64,000 bases of DNA from Molossus alvarezi (taxonomy: Eukaryota; Chordata; Mammalia; Chiroptera; Molossidae), in contig CM073888.1 in NCBI GenBank assembly GCA_037176705.1, positions 45,514,810 to 45,578,809 of the forward strand. The letters run 5' to 3'. The notes beneath the pieces are model-generated. The model did not search any database, was not told where the DNA came from, and worked only from the letters and a program-made list of their open reading frames with translations. This document shows, piece after piece, positions 21,594-33,373 of the stretch; within the stretch, counting starts at the first letter, position 1, and each line of letters opens with the position of its first letter. The position numbers were made by a program, and so were the translations under genes.

Positions 21594-21860
21594 GGCCCTG
21601 GTCAGTTTGGCTCAGTGGTAGAGCATTGGCTCTCGGACCAAAGATTTGCGATTTCAATTCCAGTCAATGGCAAATACCTCGGTTGCAGTTAGGTCCCCAG
21701 CCTTGATTGAGGTTTTGCAGAAGGCAACCAATTCATGTGTCTCTCTCATGTCAGTGTTTCCCTCTCTCCCTCTCTCTTTCTCTCTCTGTCCCTCCCACTC
21801 TATCTGAAGATAAATGGAAAAAATATCCTTGGGGAAGGATTAAAAAAAGAAAAAAATATA
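21594..21860 (+). mobile_element. Ves SINE, long type, with compensated hairpin
   Basis: Begins GCCCTGGTCAGTTTGGCTC only about 3 bp after the previous SINE's target copy. The terminal hairpin is ATCCTT-GGGG-AAGGAT (21825-21840), in which both arms changed together relative to the usual ATCCTC/GAGGAT. The tail is mixed A and (TA)n. Confidence 0.92.
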
Positions 21861-22783
21861 TATATATTTTGGAGATTCAAGCACTGTTTTTTAATTAAGA
21901 ACATAAGTAGCTAGATGGCCTATATGGTAATGAAATGTTGCAAATTAGTAATCTATTCTAGTTGCACTTTTTTGGTTTTGTTGAAATTAAAGATATATTT
22001 AATTGATATATATTAAAGACACATTCGATCAGCATTATATTTTCACACAATAGCATGTGGTAATGTTAAATAAGCGATGAGTGAATGAATGATAAATGAA
22101 ATGTTGAGTTTTGCAAATAAATGTATTTTGCCATTTCAAAAATAATATAAAATATTATAAAAATGATATTTTCTCTAAAAATATGCCTATAGATTATCTT
22201 CATCCAAATCATTTATCATGGATGAAATAGCATTCTGTAAAAGGCGAGGGATGTAAAGGACAAGAAAATTCAGTAACAATAAACATGTTTTTAGGCAGAG
22301 AATAGCAACATAGAACAGCACTGCAAAGTTTCAAGATTTATAGCCTATCAGTAGTTTTTCCACCAAAAAAACCCCCAAAACTTTAGGCTCTACAGCCAAT
22401 CAAAACAGAGTTTTGGGGTATTATTCTAACATTTTAGATTTAAATTTGTTTCTATGCTGTAATATTCTATTAAAATCAACTCTGTTTTTCTCTTTGTTTT
22501 TGTATTCTAATACTAAAATATGCTTTTACTGTATGAATGAAAGTGGCATTGAAACCCATTAAAATGTAATACATTAGAGTTATCTTTGTAGGCATTTTCT
22601 TCCCAAATTTATTGTGTTTTGTGATTGGCTTTATATTAAATTTTATCTATATATTTGCCTTTTAAATTATATTATATGAAAATTTATTCAATTTATTTTT
22701 TGCCATGACCACCTTAGTTAGCAGTATTCTTTAAAACATTGTCTAGATGTGGACTTTTGCTGATTTATTTACTGGGAAATTTG
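21861..22783. other. AT-rich, nothing identified
   Basis: No supportable repeat or gene. Confidence 0.45.
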
Positions 22784-23510
22784 TTTTTTTTTTTTTTTTT
22801 TTTTTTTTAAGCAGACATGACTGTCCTAAATTGTTCATTAGGTAAGAATTTTACAAACATTACTTACATTAGCGGTGATGGTGGAGCTGGAGAATACTGC
22901 GCCTTCTCCAAGCTGCACGGCGAGAACCACCAATAGTGTGGTGGGACTTGTGGCCCTTTCCAAGGCCACGGCTCCAGCAGCCTGCAGATGTCAGCCCTCG
23001 CATCTCCCAGTGCTGGGGACTGGCTTGGTGACCCACTGGGTGTCAGGATTCCTTGGCATAGCTTTATGGAATGGATCAATGAGGATATCCTCAAAAAATT
23101 TGTGTGTGGAATCTTCAACCCAGTAAGAATTCAGGACTCTCAGAGCCCCACAGTGGCATCCAGCTTGCTCCTCCGCAACAGACTGAAGACTTCGCGCAAA
23201 CTGGAGCTGGTTAACACCATGAAGGACAGGCTTGCCATAGGTCGCACTCCTAGGAACAGGGCATTTGTGGCCTCGGTGCACACGAATCCGATATATGACA
23301 TAGCCTTGCTTGGCCTTATATCCCGGCCTGCACACTTTATCGGGCCAGGTGGGGTGGGGCGTGGAGCGCAGGGAGCTGGCGGTACTGCCAGCAGCGCACA
23401 GGAGAAGGAAGCGCATCACATGGGACTGCTGCTCCCTCCGTAGCTTGTAAGCCGCATCCTGGCTACTGATGGCTGCAGCCCCGCGGGCACGAAGAGCAAC
23501 AAAGAGCTTT
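22784..23510 (-). pseudogene. RPL15: Processed pseudogene of ribosomal protein L15
   Basis: An intronless, disabled copy of the 60S ribosomal protein eL15 mRNA. On the minus strand the remnant starts near 23457 and ends at a stop at 22869-22871. It is followed by a short 3' UTR and a 25-nt A tail (poly-T 22784-22808), so it is an L1-mediated retrocopy. Diagnostic segments are [59 protein letters not shown] and, in another frame, [11 protein letters not shown]. Defects are a 12-nt deletion after the sixth codon (removing YIQE), offsetting indels around codons 25-45 that scramble that stretch, and a 1-nt deletion near 23013-23020 that shifts the frame before the C-terminal 40 residues. I could not define a target duplication. 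The parent gene lies elsewhere. Confidence 0.95.
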
Positions 23511-24098
23511 TCTCCCAATTTGTTGATTTTTAAAATTTGAAACAATGTACTAATGTATTTATTTTTCTAGCATAAGATTTTGTTTTTTCACAATTGCAGG
23601 AAAATACTGTGTATCTAGAACTTAAAAGTGCCTAGTTTCCAGTATATATGCTAATACATAAGAGAATAAAAAAAATTCCCCCCAAATCCAACTGTTAAAA
23701 TCATGTTAAATTTATTCATGATGAAATATAATTTTTTTCCCTGAGAGTGTCCTATGTAACACTAGTATGCATTTTATGTAACCTGAAAATTTTATAAACT
23801 GGCAAATATTGTCATGTCAGATAAGGAAGCAGATAAAACTACATATTAAGATGTTTGGTTAAAAAGATATAAATATTTTTATGAATGAATAAATGACTTA
23901 AAGGGAAATTTTACTGTCAAAATGAATACCATTTCATCAATTAGGAAGTTAAATGTAACTGTGTTCTATTCCACAGATTTTGTTGATTACACTATCAGGT
24001 AAAAGTAAAGCTATGCACATTACGTGGTGCTATTTGTAAATTATATATAATAACTTAGTATCTAACAGAAATAACTCTCTGCATAAAAATACTTTACT
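23511..24098. other. No recognisable feature
   Basis: AT-rich with no supportable gene or repeat. Confidence 0.45.
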
Positions 24099-24346
24099 GC
24101 CCTGGCCGATTTGGGTCAGTGGTTAGAGCGTTGGCCTGTGGACCAGAGAGTCATGGGTTCAGTTCCCACTAAAGTCATGTACCTCTGTTGCATGTCCCCA
24201 GCCCTGGCTGTGGTCGTGTGGGTGGCAGCCACTCAATGTGTCTGTCTCGCATTGATGTTTCTCTCTCTCTCTTCTCCCCTCTCTCCCTCCCACTCTATCT
24301 GATGATGAATGCAAAAATGTTCTCAGGTGAGGATTTAAAAAAAAAC
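24099..24346 (+). mobile_element. Ves SINE, long type
   Basis: Head GCCCTGGCCGATTTGGGTC, B box GGTTCAGTTCCC, CT tract, a partly decayed terminal hairpin (GTTCTCAGGTGAGGAT) and an A tail. Confidence 0.93.
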
Positions 24347-24747
24347 AATGTTTACTGTTAGGGTATTTTTATGTGATTATGATAACCATAAAAGACAGTC
24401 ACCTCTCGCTGCTGCCTGTTTATTTGTAGTTAACAGGGCCAAGGGAGGCTTTTGATTATCTTGTGCTTGTGTGCCTATACATACCAAGGAAGAAATAATC
24501 ACAGACCCCAGTGGCAGGTTAATTATACAGTTGGTTTAACTGTTGATTCAACAGCTAGTTACTGTTCACAATATTTTAGTATTTGTAAACTTCTTGGCGG
24601 TATGGGTGACGATAAAGTGTTAATAAGTTAATATAGTTTTCCTATAGTACAAAATTATATAAATGAACAAAGAGCATTACTAATAGAATTATTTTAAATT
24701 TAAAGATATAGAGGTCAATAATAACCAACTTTATTACTTTATAGTTA
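24347..24747. other. No recognisable feature
   Basis: No supportable gene or repeat. Confidence 0.45.
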
Positions 24748-24756
24748 TGCCTCTAG

Positions 24757-25008
24757 CCCTAGCCGGTGTGCCTCAATAGTTAGAGTGTCGGTCCTCGTAC
24801 TGAAGGGTGGAGGGTTTGATTCCTGATCAAGGGCATGTACCTGTGTTGCAGGTTTGATTCCTGGTCCTGGTCGGGGTGTGTGCAGGAGGCAAAATGTGTC
24901 TCTCCTATGTTGATGTTTCACACCAATGCTTCTCTCTCTCGCTCTCTCTCTTTTCCTCTCTGTCTCTAAAATCAAGTAAAATAAAAATAAGTAAAAATAA
25001 AATAAAAT
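24757..25008 (+). mobile_element. Ves SINE, divergent copy
   Basis: Head CCCTAGCCGGTGTGCCTCAA, B-box-like GGTTTGATTCCTG repeated twice, CT tract, and a (AAAAT)n tail. Target duplication TGCCTCTAG (24748-24756) and TGCCTTTTAG (25009-25018). Confidence 0.88.
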
Positions 25009-25018
25009 TGCCTTTTAG

Positions 25019-25318
25019 AAATTCCCCAGTTTGAAAGTAATTAGATTAATTCTCATCTTTATCTTGTAACCAGTTTATACTTTTATATTCTCTCAAAAGT
25101 ACTTCAAATTTGTATGTTAGAAATCTAAAATATCATGTCTTACTTCTATAAAATGGTTGGTAGGAACTTTCTTTTCTACTTTATTCTTCTTACTGCTAGA
25201 TTTAATAATCTTTGTCTTTGAGCATAATTTTTCAAACAGGTTTTTTTTTTTTCTTATTTCATATGACTCTTGATATATATGATGTCACCACACAAGTCAC
25301 AAAGCTAGGTAACAAAAG
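25019..25318. other. No recognisable feature
   Basis: A 300-bp T-rich gap without a supportable gene or repeat. Confidence 0.4.
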
Positions 25319-25330
25319 GATCAAGGCTTT

Positions 25331-25575
25331 TGCCCTGGCTCAGCAGTTAGAGCGTCAGCCTATGGTCCAGAGAGACCCGGGTTCGGTTCCCGCTAAGGTC
25401 ACGTACCTCGGTTGCAGTTTGTCCCCGGCCCCGGTTGGGGTTGTGTGGGTGGCAACCAGTCGGATGTGTCTTGTCACGTCAATGTTTCTCTCTCTCTCTC
25501 TTCCTCCCTCTCTTCCTCCCACTCTATATCAAGATAAGTACAAAAATGTCCTCGGGTGAGGATTAAAAAAAAAAA
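25331..25575 (+). mobile_element. Ves SINE, long type, with head deletion
   Basis: A well-preserved body (GGTTCGGTTCCCGC, terminal GTCCTCGGGTGAGGAT). The head reads GCCCTGGCTCAGCAG, missing about 9 bp between two GGC triplets compared with the common head, next to the A box. Target duplication GATCAAGGCTTT (25319-25330) and GATCCAGGCTTT (25576-25587). Confidence 0.95.
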
Positions 25576-25587
25576 GATCCAGGCTTT

Positions 25588-26789
25588 GTATTTCATCTGT
25601 TATCTGCATTTCTCACAAAGAGTCACAGGAATGGGTTTATATGGCATTATCAGAAACAGAAAAACTGTGGTTTAGAAAGGTTTTAATCTGTTTCAAATAA
25701 TTTAGCAGGGCAATATGGTAAAAGTGACATGATTAATGACTGAAGAAGATTAAAATATTTTCACATTCTGTTTTTAATGACTGCTATCTTAAATTTTTCT
25801 AAAATTTATAACAAGTAAAATATTACAGGAAAAATATATCATGCATAATTCACTTGAAGTTGTGTTCTACCTTATCAAATTGTGCCTGCTTTTTAACCAA
25901 AGCGGCATAAATTAAAAACAAATTTTAATGAAAACATTGCTTTTGTACTATTCCTAAATACATTAATCAAAGTGTTAATACTTATTAGGTTCAGCAGAAA
26001 AGAGCTAAGATTATTGTTTTCAATTAGACAGGGTAGCCCATCAGTCAGTATGTAATTTTTAAATTTATCTTTACAAGTAGGCAGATCATAATTTAGAAAG
26101 TTTAACTATAAATGCTTTATATGTGTATAAGTAGGTGGCAAGTATAACTATTAATGTTGGAGTTTTGCCCATTGATTCTAGTTGTTCTGTCTTTTTTATC
26201 CAGAGATAATGATGTGTATTTAGTCTCTGTCATATTTACCTAGAGGAAGTCTTTTTAATCCCTCATTTTTCTCCTTTACTGAGGTTATATGTAAATACTA
26301 CATAAAATGGCAAATGGAAGAAAGTCTGTTTTGTCTAAAGATACCAGTCATCTTAAACAAACACATCAGTCTGTCTTTGAAAGCGCAATGATATGAGTTT
26401 TGTTTGGTGGGAGAGGAGGAGGATGGATAAGACCAAAGCAAAATATGTTGCAAATTATATGAACTGTTATTAAACCCCTTTAAAAGCTGGATACATTTTT
26501 CTGATTGTGTGGATTTAAGGGAATCACTCCACCCCACCCCCACACTGTTTCATTGCTTCCGAACTCCCGTCGCCACTGGCATACTGTATTTATGGGCATT
26601 TGCACTGAATTCTGACAAATTTGAAGCTAACCTTTTAATCAGATATCTTATAGCACAATTTTCTAGAAAGCCGGGTATGTGAATTTATAGTTCCATATAG
26701 GAAATGGAAGTATGTTACTATATTTATATCTAATTTTGAAATCTCACAAAATGGAATAAAATAACTTCATTTAACTTCCTATGCTGTGA
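25588..26789. other. No recognisable feature
   Basis: Low-complexity AT-rich sequence. An 81-codon minus-strand frame (26298-26543) has no domain. Confidence 0.45.
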
Positions 26790-26890
26790 AGGCTTTAGGC
26801 ACAGAGGCCCTGTTTAATTCCTCTGTTATATTTATCCCCAGCACTAAGCCCAGGGAGACCACAAGTGATGACTGAATAAATGTCTGCTAA
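26790..26890 (+). mobile_element. L2 LINE 3' tail fragment
   Basis: 'ATTTATCCCCAGCACTAAGCCC' and 'GTGATGACTGAATAAATGTC' correspond to the L2 end (tgtatccccagcgcctag..., ctcaataaatatttg). Confidence 0.55.
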
Positions 26891-26915
26891 GCTAACACTA
26901 AATGAATTCATCTTT

Positions 26916-27174
26916 TTTTTCCCTTAATTTATTTTTTTAATCCTCATCTGAGGATATGTTTATTGATTTTAGAGAGAGAGGAAGGGGGAGAGAGAGAAAC
27001 AGAAAGAGAGAGAAGCATTGATGTGAGAGAGAAACACCCATGGCTTGCCTCCCATACATGCCCCACTCGGGGTCAAATCCACAGCCTAGGTATGTGCCCT
27101 GACGGGGAACCAAACCCGAGACCTTTTGGCGTAGGGGGCGACTCCAACTTACCGAGCCGCCTGGCCGGGGCCAG
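26916..27174 (-). mobile_element. Ves SINE, long type
   Basis: Perfect complementary hairpin ATCCTC-ATCT-GAGGAT at 26940-26955, GA-rich middle and head complement CCTGGCCGGGGCC. Perfect 14-bp target duplication ATGAATTCATCTTT at 26902-26915 and 27175-27188. Confidence 0.95.
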
Positions 27175-27188
27175 ATGAATTCATCTTT

Positions 27189-28754
27189 AATTTCTTATAT
27201 TTGCTCACTTATGTTTATTATGAAAAATAATATATTTGGTATTGTTTCTGCTGTCTTTTTGTCTCTTCACGACGTTGTCCTTTTCTTTCCTTTTTCCCTT
27301 TGGATGGATTGATTAAATTTTTACTCTTAAGAAATCTTACAGTTTGAAGTTAAACATACTATTTCTTATCTGTCTACCATTTAATTTTAAGAAACATAAT
27401 TGACCTTGTATTTTTCTGTTAATGTTGGAAATTCATTAAAATCTGTAACTTATTTCTACTTCTCCTGATATAAGAACTTGAGTACTTTCAATTTGTCTCT
27501 GACCCCTATGCCCTTAGACTGCTTCCAATCTGGAATTTTTGTAATACTTCTCATTATGCTGCTGCAGAACATTTCTGGAGAATTCCATTAAGCATTACAG
27601 CGACATTGTTAACTACTGTTTACACGGAACTATTTAATTTTACCTCATTATTTATTCATCGATGTTCCTTAGGTCCTGATCATTCTTAGATCTATTTTTC
27701 ATTTTGTAGTAGTACTTCTTTAGGTGTTTTCTCAGAAACTGTTTTAGATAGCAAACTGTGAGTTACTTCTTACATAGATTATTTATTCACACTTCTCTTG
27801 ATATCAAAAAGGATTTAAGGCAAAAGACACACACCATTGTGTGTTTATTCTCCAAGTGCAAAGATCTGTGGAGAGAACTTACATAACTCTAAGATCTCAC
27901 GTGTGCTTCCATTAAGGGTGGACTTTTTATTTTTCTTTCAAATGCTAAACTTTTTTTATAGATATGCTTTGAATTTAGTTTATAATTCATATGCTAAGAA
28001 TATCCTCTTGGAGGATAAAAAAGGAATTTGTTAGTTAAAATACGATTTAAAATACTTCGAAAAATACTTAATGAGCATCTTCCTATGTAACAAATGTCCA
28101 GTATTGAGGAGGAACATTAAATACACTACTTGGTTAAATGTATTAAAATATATGTTTCTTTCATGTTATAGCTTATATTTGGCTTTTATAATTTTGAGTT
28201 TTGCTTTTAAGTATATATTTAAATTAAAAGCACAAGAAGTACATTTTAAAGATATAATATCATCTTGATCAAATTGGAGTACAAATAACACCACTTTTTA
28301 AATGTCATTATCTATTTTTGGATAATTAGATAAATTAACAACACGTTAGAGCAATTCAAGGAATGAGAGGATTTTGCTTTGTTTTTCTAGTTCACAGAGA
28401 TTAATGTGGCAAAGACCTTTCATGTCAGTTTTGTTGTAAGGGAAAGAATAGAATTATCTGTTATGCAGATATGTGTACCTTTAATATAGACGATATTTCC
28501 TGATATTTCTCAGTCTTATCTCATTATTTCAACTTACGGGTTTATTTATGTAAGGCTATTGCAGAGTTAATGGATGACAGGATTATAGTGCAACATCAGT
28601 ATCTCACTTTAAAAGCATTCAGGGAGTGAGTTTGACACAACAAAGAATGTAGTTTGAGAATAAAGGGCAACGAACAAAGGGAACCAAGGGGGAATTTGGC
28701 CATGTGAATAAATAAAGGTTTGCATATTTTAAAGACTTTTGAGTTTACTGTGAC
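27189..28754. other. AT-rich, nothing identified
   Basis: Frames of 65 codons near 27837-28268 are unremarkable. No clear repeat. Confidence 0.45.
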
Positions 28755-29005
28755 ATAGCCTGCCAAAAAAACTGTGCCAATTTATACTCTCACCAGCTAT
28801 ATATAATTGTTTTTTTTGTTTTCTGGCTGCATTGACCAACTCTGAGTATTATTTTCTTTACCTGTCTGATAGATGAACAGCAGAATCTTATTGTTTTAAT
28901 TTGCACTTTTAACGACTAGAGAGATTTAACATTTTTGTGCTAAGTATTTTCAATCAGTTATCGTTCTTTTTTATGAATTGCTTATTAACTTTTATGTTAC
29001 TTTTT
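28755..29005 (-). mobile_element. Old L1 ORF2/3' UTR junction fragment
   Basis: Antisense L1 landmarks in order: 'TGTGCCAATTTATACTCTCACCAG', 'TTGTTTTAATTTGCACTTTTAACGACTAG', then a GAGATTTAACATTTTTGTG block. These match old L1M (accaatttacactcccaccag, tttaatttgcatttccctgatgacta). Confidence 0.75.
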
Positions 29006-29011
29006 TAGTGA

Positions 29012-29225
29012 GGCCAGGGCTTGAGGCAGACACTGTCATTTGGATCCTGGCCCTAACTTTTAAGCACTGTGCATTTTGGGTCAAATAATGTAATCTGTCT
29101 GAGCCTAGTTCTTTATTTCTAAAGCAAGAATATTTATAATTATAATACCTACCTCAATGTTGTGAGGACTAAATAAAAAACATATGTGAAACACTTAACA
29201 AAGTGCTTGGTACATATCAACGACA
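29012..29225 (+). mobile_element. MIR SINE
   Basis: A nearly full-length MIR: 'GGATCCTGGCCCTAAC', 'TTTTGGGTCAAATAATGTAATC', 'ACCTACCTCAATGTTGTGAGG', 'AAAGTGCTTGGTACATATCA', matching the MIR core and 3' region in order. Confidence 0.8.
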
Positions 29226-29560
29226 CTGCTGCTGGTGAAAAACAGGGACAATGCTTTACTTTCCCGATTGATTGCTTGGTGGTTAAGACTTTTTTCCTTA
29301 CAGAAATATAAAAAAATTTTATTAGTAGCATGCAGTTTTGTTTTGTTTTTTTAAATAATATTTACTTTGGGATTATGTTAGGAAAATTATAGTTCACATA
29401 TTTAACAAGTTATTTTTAAATAAATAACGTCAACAGTGCATTCCCTGCATTACTGGTATGTTTAGGAAGGTTCTCTGCTATTTATACAGTGCCTTTGTGT
29501 CCATCAGAAAATGGTTCTGTCCTTGGGCCAGTCAGTTAGAACCACTTCCCCCAACCAACG
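29226..29560. other. No recognisable feature
   Basis: AT-rich, no supportable gene or repeat. Confidence 0.4.
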
Positions 29561-29611
29561 CGCACACACACACACACACGCACACACACGCACATGCACA
29601 CGCACACACAC
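29561..29611. repeat. Interrupted (AC)n microsatellite with CG steps
   Basis: AC repeats interrupted by several CGCAC steps, which makes it an alternating purine-pyrimidine (Z-DNA-prone) tract. Confidence 0.95.
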
Positions 29612-30539
29612 CCTCCCTCCTGCAGCTGAATGACTTCTCTGGGTCAAGGCAAGGACACGAGACACAGGACGCAGGCCTGGGAGTGAGGGGAGCATGAGCT
29701 GGAGTTTAGCTCCCACACGTCTCTTCCACGGGCTTTTATGCCCAGATTATACCATGTTATGAGATGACCCCATGTTTCAGTGTTACCACAAAATGGCTTT
29801 TGAAATAAGATTAATTTTGAGAAATGAATCATTAATTTATCTCAATCCACCTGCATAATTCAACTGACTTGAGGAACCTTTTACATAGGTACTTTTACAA
29901 AAGAAAAGCCTTTTTGTTTGAATATTGTGAACAAAAAATAAGAGCACTGGTACCAATCATACAGCCACTATTCTTCTACACTGGGTGTTAATTCATGAGT
30001 TCTTAAGGGTTGATTTCTTCCTCCTAGTAAATAGTGATGTTAATGACCCATCTGAGGCCATGTATTCTGGAATGTTTTACTTGTTATGGGAAAACTGATA
30101 GGCATTAGGCTGAGTCTCCAGCAAAATGGTCTTAGCAGAAGCCCCACCCCCCCTGTGCCTAACTGCCCCTATCGCACTTCCCTCTTACCCTCATCCCTAC
30201 AGAGCTCCGCATTCGGGTTCGTTTTCGCCAGCCTTGCAGCCATTTTCGCTATGTTCCGTGGAGCTCTCATTTCATTGTAAATGCATTCTTTTTTTATCCT
30301 CGAATCTCTTCAGAAACGTTTTCCTTGCTTGGAGGTGTGTTTCTCTCCCAGGGTCCATCCTGTAGCTGCAGTTTTGCCCCCACACAGAAGCGGTGTCAGT
30401 AGTAACTCTTCATACCTATGTCAGAGCCTCAGTTTTTCTTGCTCATGGAAGAAATCCCCTTTTCAGGTTTGCCATCTTATTCAGCTACTTCTTGCCTTTT
30501 ATCACTGCTGTGATCTTCTTAGCTCTCTGGCCATGCCCT
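29612..30539. other. Unassigned, moderately pyrimidine-rich
   Basis: The part from about 30115 may belong to the L2 relic that follows, but I cannot align it confidently. No gene is supported. Confidence 0.4.
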
Positions 30540-31390
30540 TTATTTAGTGAAGATTTTAGTCTTCCACTCTAACTCCTGCCGTCCTCCTGGGTGATTTCAG
30601 TGACCCTGTGGACAGTCCAACCAACAGCAGGGTGTCTTCATGTCCTGGCCCTTCCTTTTCTCCCCAGTCTACTATGCCCCTCACTGTTTTACTTTCTTCT
30701 ACATCCATCCCAGACTCCGATGACCATGTTGTTACTTTTGCCAATACCCTCTGGGTTCTGGATTTATTCTCCGTATGTTCAATTCCCTGGACAATCCCCA
30801 ACCATCTGCTTTCGTTGCAGCTCCTTCTTCCAGGCTGCATGGCCCTGCTAAAGAAAAGACCATGGTTATGGAATAGTTGCCATCAGACTTATGGTCTTCA
30901 TTTTCACCTCTTGGCACTATTCTGTAGTCCTTCTACTTCTTTATCACTTTTCTCAAATCCCCTTCCTACCACCCTTTTCTGTCTCAGAGATAACCTTGCC
31001 TTCTATTTCACAGAGAAATGTGAGGCTATGAAGCTTGATTTCATCCAGCTTCTCCCTCCTGTGACTGCAAACATCTCTACCAACACTTGCCTCCTTCCTA
31101 CGTATTGAAGGAAGAGATGCTCTTTCTTCTAGTAACCTCATCAACTCCTGTAGACGGCTAAGCCATCACTTATTTACACAAATTCCTGAATTCTGAAGCT
31201 CTTTGATTCTACTTACTTCTTCCCCAAAGTCTGAGGATGAGCTCAAATCATTTCATCTCTAAAAAAAGTCAAAGAAAACAAAACTCATTCGACGTTTTTC
31301 ACTTCTAACACTATATCTCTTCTTTCCAGTGGAATCAAGGTTTTCAGAACACTACACTGTTTCTACTTTTCTTTATTCACAGGAACAATG
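30540..31390 (+). mobile_element. L2 LINE ORF2 remnant
   Basis: A decayed plus-strand L2 ORF2 region. 'TTTCACAGAGAAATGTGAGGC' followed by 'CATCCAGCTTCTCCCTCCTG' and, further on, 'CTAAAAAAAGTCAAAG' then 'TTTCTACTTTTC' follow the L2 order. A 166-codon frame (30608-31108) is a chance remnant, not a gene. Confidence 0.6.
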
Positions 31391-31440
31391 TAGTAAAAAA
31401 GGATGAAGGAGAAGAGAAGAATTGTTAAAGACCAATAAGC

Positions 31441-31660
31441 GCCCTGGACAGTTTGGCTCAGCGGCTGGAGTGTCAGCCTGTGGTCCAGAGAGACCTGGGT
31501 TCAGTTACTGCTAAGGGCACATACCTCGGTTGCAGTTTGTCCTGGGCCCTGGTTGGGTGGCAGCCACTCAATGTGTCCCTTTCACGTCGATGTTTCTCTT
31601 TCTCTCTCTCCTTCCCACTCTATCTGAACAAAAAATGGGAAAATGTCCTCAGGTGAGGAT
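31441..31660 (+). mobile_element. Ves SINE, long type, with expanded tail
   Basis: Head GCCCTGGACAGTTTGGCTC, B box GGTTCAGTTACTG, hairpin GTCCTC-AGGT-GAGGAT (about 31645-31660). Target duplication AAAGACCAATAAGC (31427-31440) and AAAGACCTATAAGC (31758-31771) encloses both the SINE and its microsatellite tail. Confidence 0.95.
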
Positions 31661-31674
31661 AAAAAAAAAAAAGT

Positions 31675-31710
<36 letters not shown>

Positions 31711-31757
31711 TAGATAGATAGATAGATATATCTATATATAGCTATATATAGATATAT
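31661..31757. repeat. A tail expanded into (TA)n and (GATA)n
   Basis: A-run, then (TA)10, then (GATA)5 and imperfect TATATC repeats, all inside the target duplication of the preceding Ves. This shows the microsatellite arose from the SINE tail. Confidence 0.95.
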
Positions 31758-31774
31758 AAAGACCTATAAGCATT

Positions 31775-32260
31775 TGCAGATATTCAACCCCACTATTATA
31801 GAAATGCAAATTATATCAACTACAAAATGTTTAGTGAAAATTCAGGGCTTCAAGAATATGGCGAGATCTTTACTCTCAACTATTGCTAGTAGGGATACAA
31901 ACTGATGCAATCTTCCTGAAAAGCAGTTTGGTAATTGCTTAATTCAGTAATTACACTTTGGGAGACTTTATAAAGAACATATTTAGAGGTTAATGCAAAA
32001 GAATGTTCAGGAAGCATTATTTACAGTAGCAAAAAAGGAAAAAAAAAAAAAAAAAGGGAACTAGCCTAAGTGTCCAATAATAGAGGTACAGGTTACAACT
32101 CTCTACATAGAAAAAAAGTCCAAAAGTAAACATACCAAAATGTTAATGGTAGTTCCTTCAAAGTGGTAAAATTACAGGTGATTTTATTATCTTTCTAATG
32201 CAGTCCTTTACAATTCCAGGTTGATTTACAAGAACATGTATTGCACTATAATCAGAGGAA
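31775..32260 (+). mobile_element. Old L1 3' end fragment
   Basis: 'GAAGCATTATTTACAGTAGC', 'CCTAAGTGTCCAATAATAGAGG' and 'CATACCAAAATGTTAATGG' are the expected order at the ORF2 end and 3' UTR of an old L1M family. An A run lies at 32041-32055. Confidence 0.75.
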
Positions 32261-32643
32261 TGGAGAGGTATACATACCCCTAACACTCCTCCCCCCATCT
32301 CTGCCTCTGGCCAAAGAATGGAAATTTTTGTAAGAGAGTGTTTATATGTCCACACTTTTTCAGTGTGTTGTAGTTATTCCTTAGTTTATTTTCATGAAAC
32401 ATTGGAATACATTAAGAACGAAGTGGGAAACATGGTTTTCCCATCAAGTGTTTGACAGTGATAGGAATATGCTGAGCTGTACACGGTGTTGGGGAGAGTG
32501 GAGAGGAACTCACCGGTAAAGATGTGCAGAAGCATTAACGGGGAAAGAACCAACTAGAAACAAAGGAACCAGATTATCTCAAGCTAATAGGAGTAGGTAC
32601 ACATCAGTGCTGATAAGCTGTTGTATAATAATTTCACTATTAG
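32261..32643. other. No recognisable feature
   Basis: No supportable gene or repeat. Confidence 0.4.
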
Positions 32644-32655
32644 GACTGAAAGCCA

Positions 32656-32850
32656 GTGCCCAGCCGGTGTGGCTCAGTGGACTGAGCACCATCCCATGGA
32701 CTGAGAGGTCCTGGTTCGATTCCCAGTCGGGGCACATGCCTGAGTTGTGGGCTCGATCCCCAGTATAGAGCGTGCAGGAAGCAGCCAATCAATGCTTCTC
32801 TCTCACATCGATGTTTCTATCTCTCTCTCTCTCTCTCTCTCTCAAAAAAA
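32656..32850 (+). mobile_element. Ves SINE, short-bodied type
   Basis: Head GCCCAGCCGGTGTGGCTCAG, B box GGTTCGATTCCCAGTC, CT tract to an A run. Perfect target duplication GACTGAAAGCCA at 32644-32655 and 32851-32862. Confidence 0.96.
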
Positions 32851-32862
32851 GACTGAAAGCCA

Positions 32863-33362
32863 AAGCACCATTTAGTTAAAAGTAAGCATGGGTCTGCTCC
32901 TTTCCCCACAAAATGAGGAAAAGCGATTAGTGAAGGTAGTGTATCCGCCTTCAGAGGCTAGAAGCAGCTTTTGGTTACATAGACGTGCTCATGATATATG
33001 CTTCTAGCTGGAAACTTTTAATTTGTGACTTTACATATGTAGACTAAAAATTACTATGTGGATTCCCTGGCTCTGTCCTTTGTTCACAATTCATCTTCAT
33101 GTAAGTGATCCTGTCATATCAAACACAGGCCAGAATGTGATGTATAGAACATGCTCAAAGAAATGAATAGGTTGTTTGTTAGAAGTTTATTTGTAGGTTG
33201 GTTTTTTTAAGTCTAGATCACATTTTAAAATAGAAAAATTAGATTTCGAGGCCAGTTCACCAAACATGTTTAACCTATAATGTACTTGAGAGCACATAAT
33301 AATTTCAGTGAAAAGCTTATTCAGAACTTCAGGTTCGATGTCAAGGATCAACTTCCCATTCC
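32863..33362. other. No recognisable feature
   Basis: No supportable gene or repeat. Confidence 0.4.
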
Positions 33363-33373
33363 ACTATTTTAAG

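Noticed and set aside
22991..23545. RPL15 as a functional gene
   Set aside because: There are no introns, an A tail, an N-terminal deletion and a frameshift before the C-terminal 40 residues. It is a processed pseudogene.
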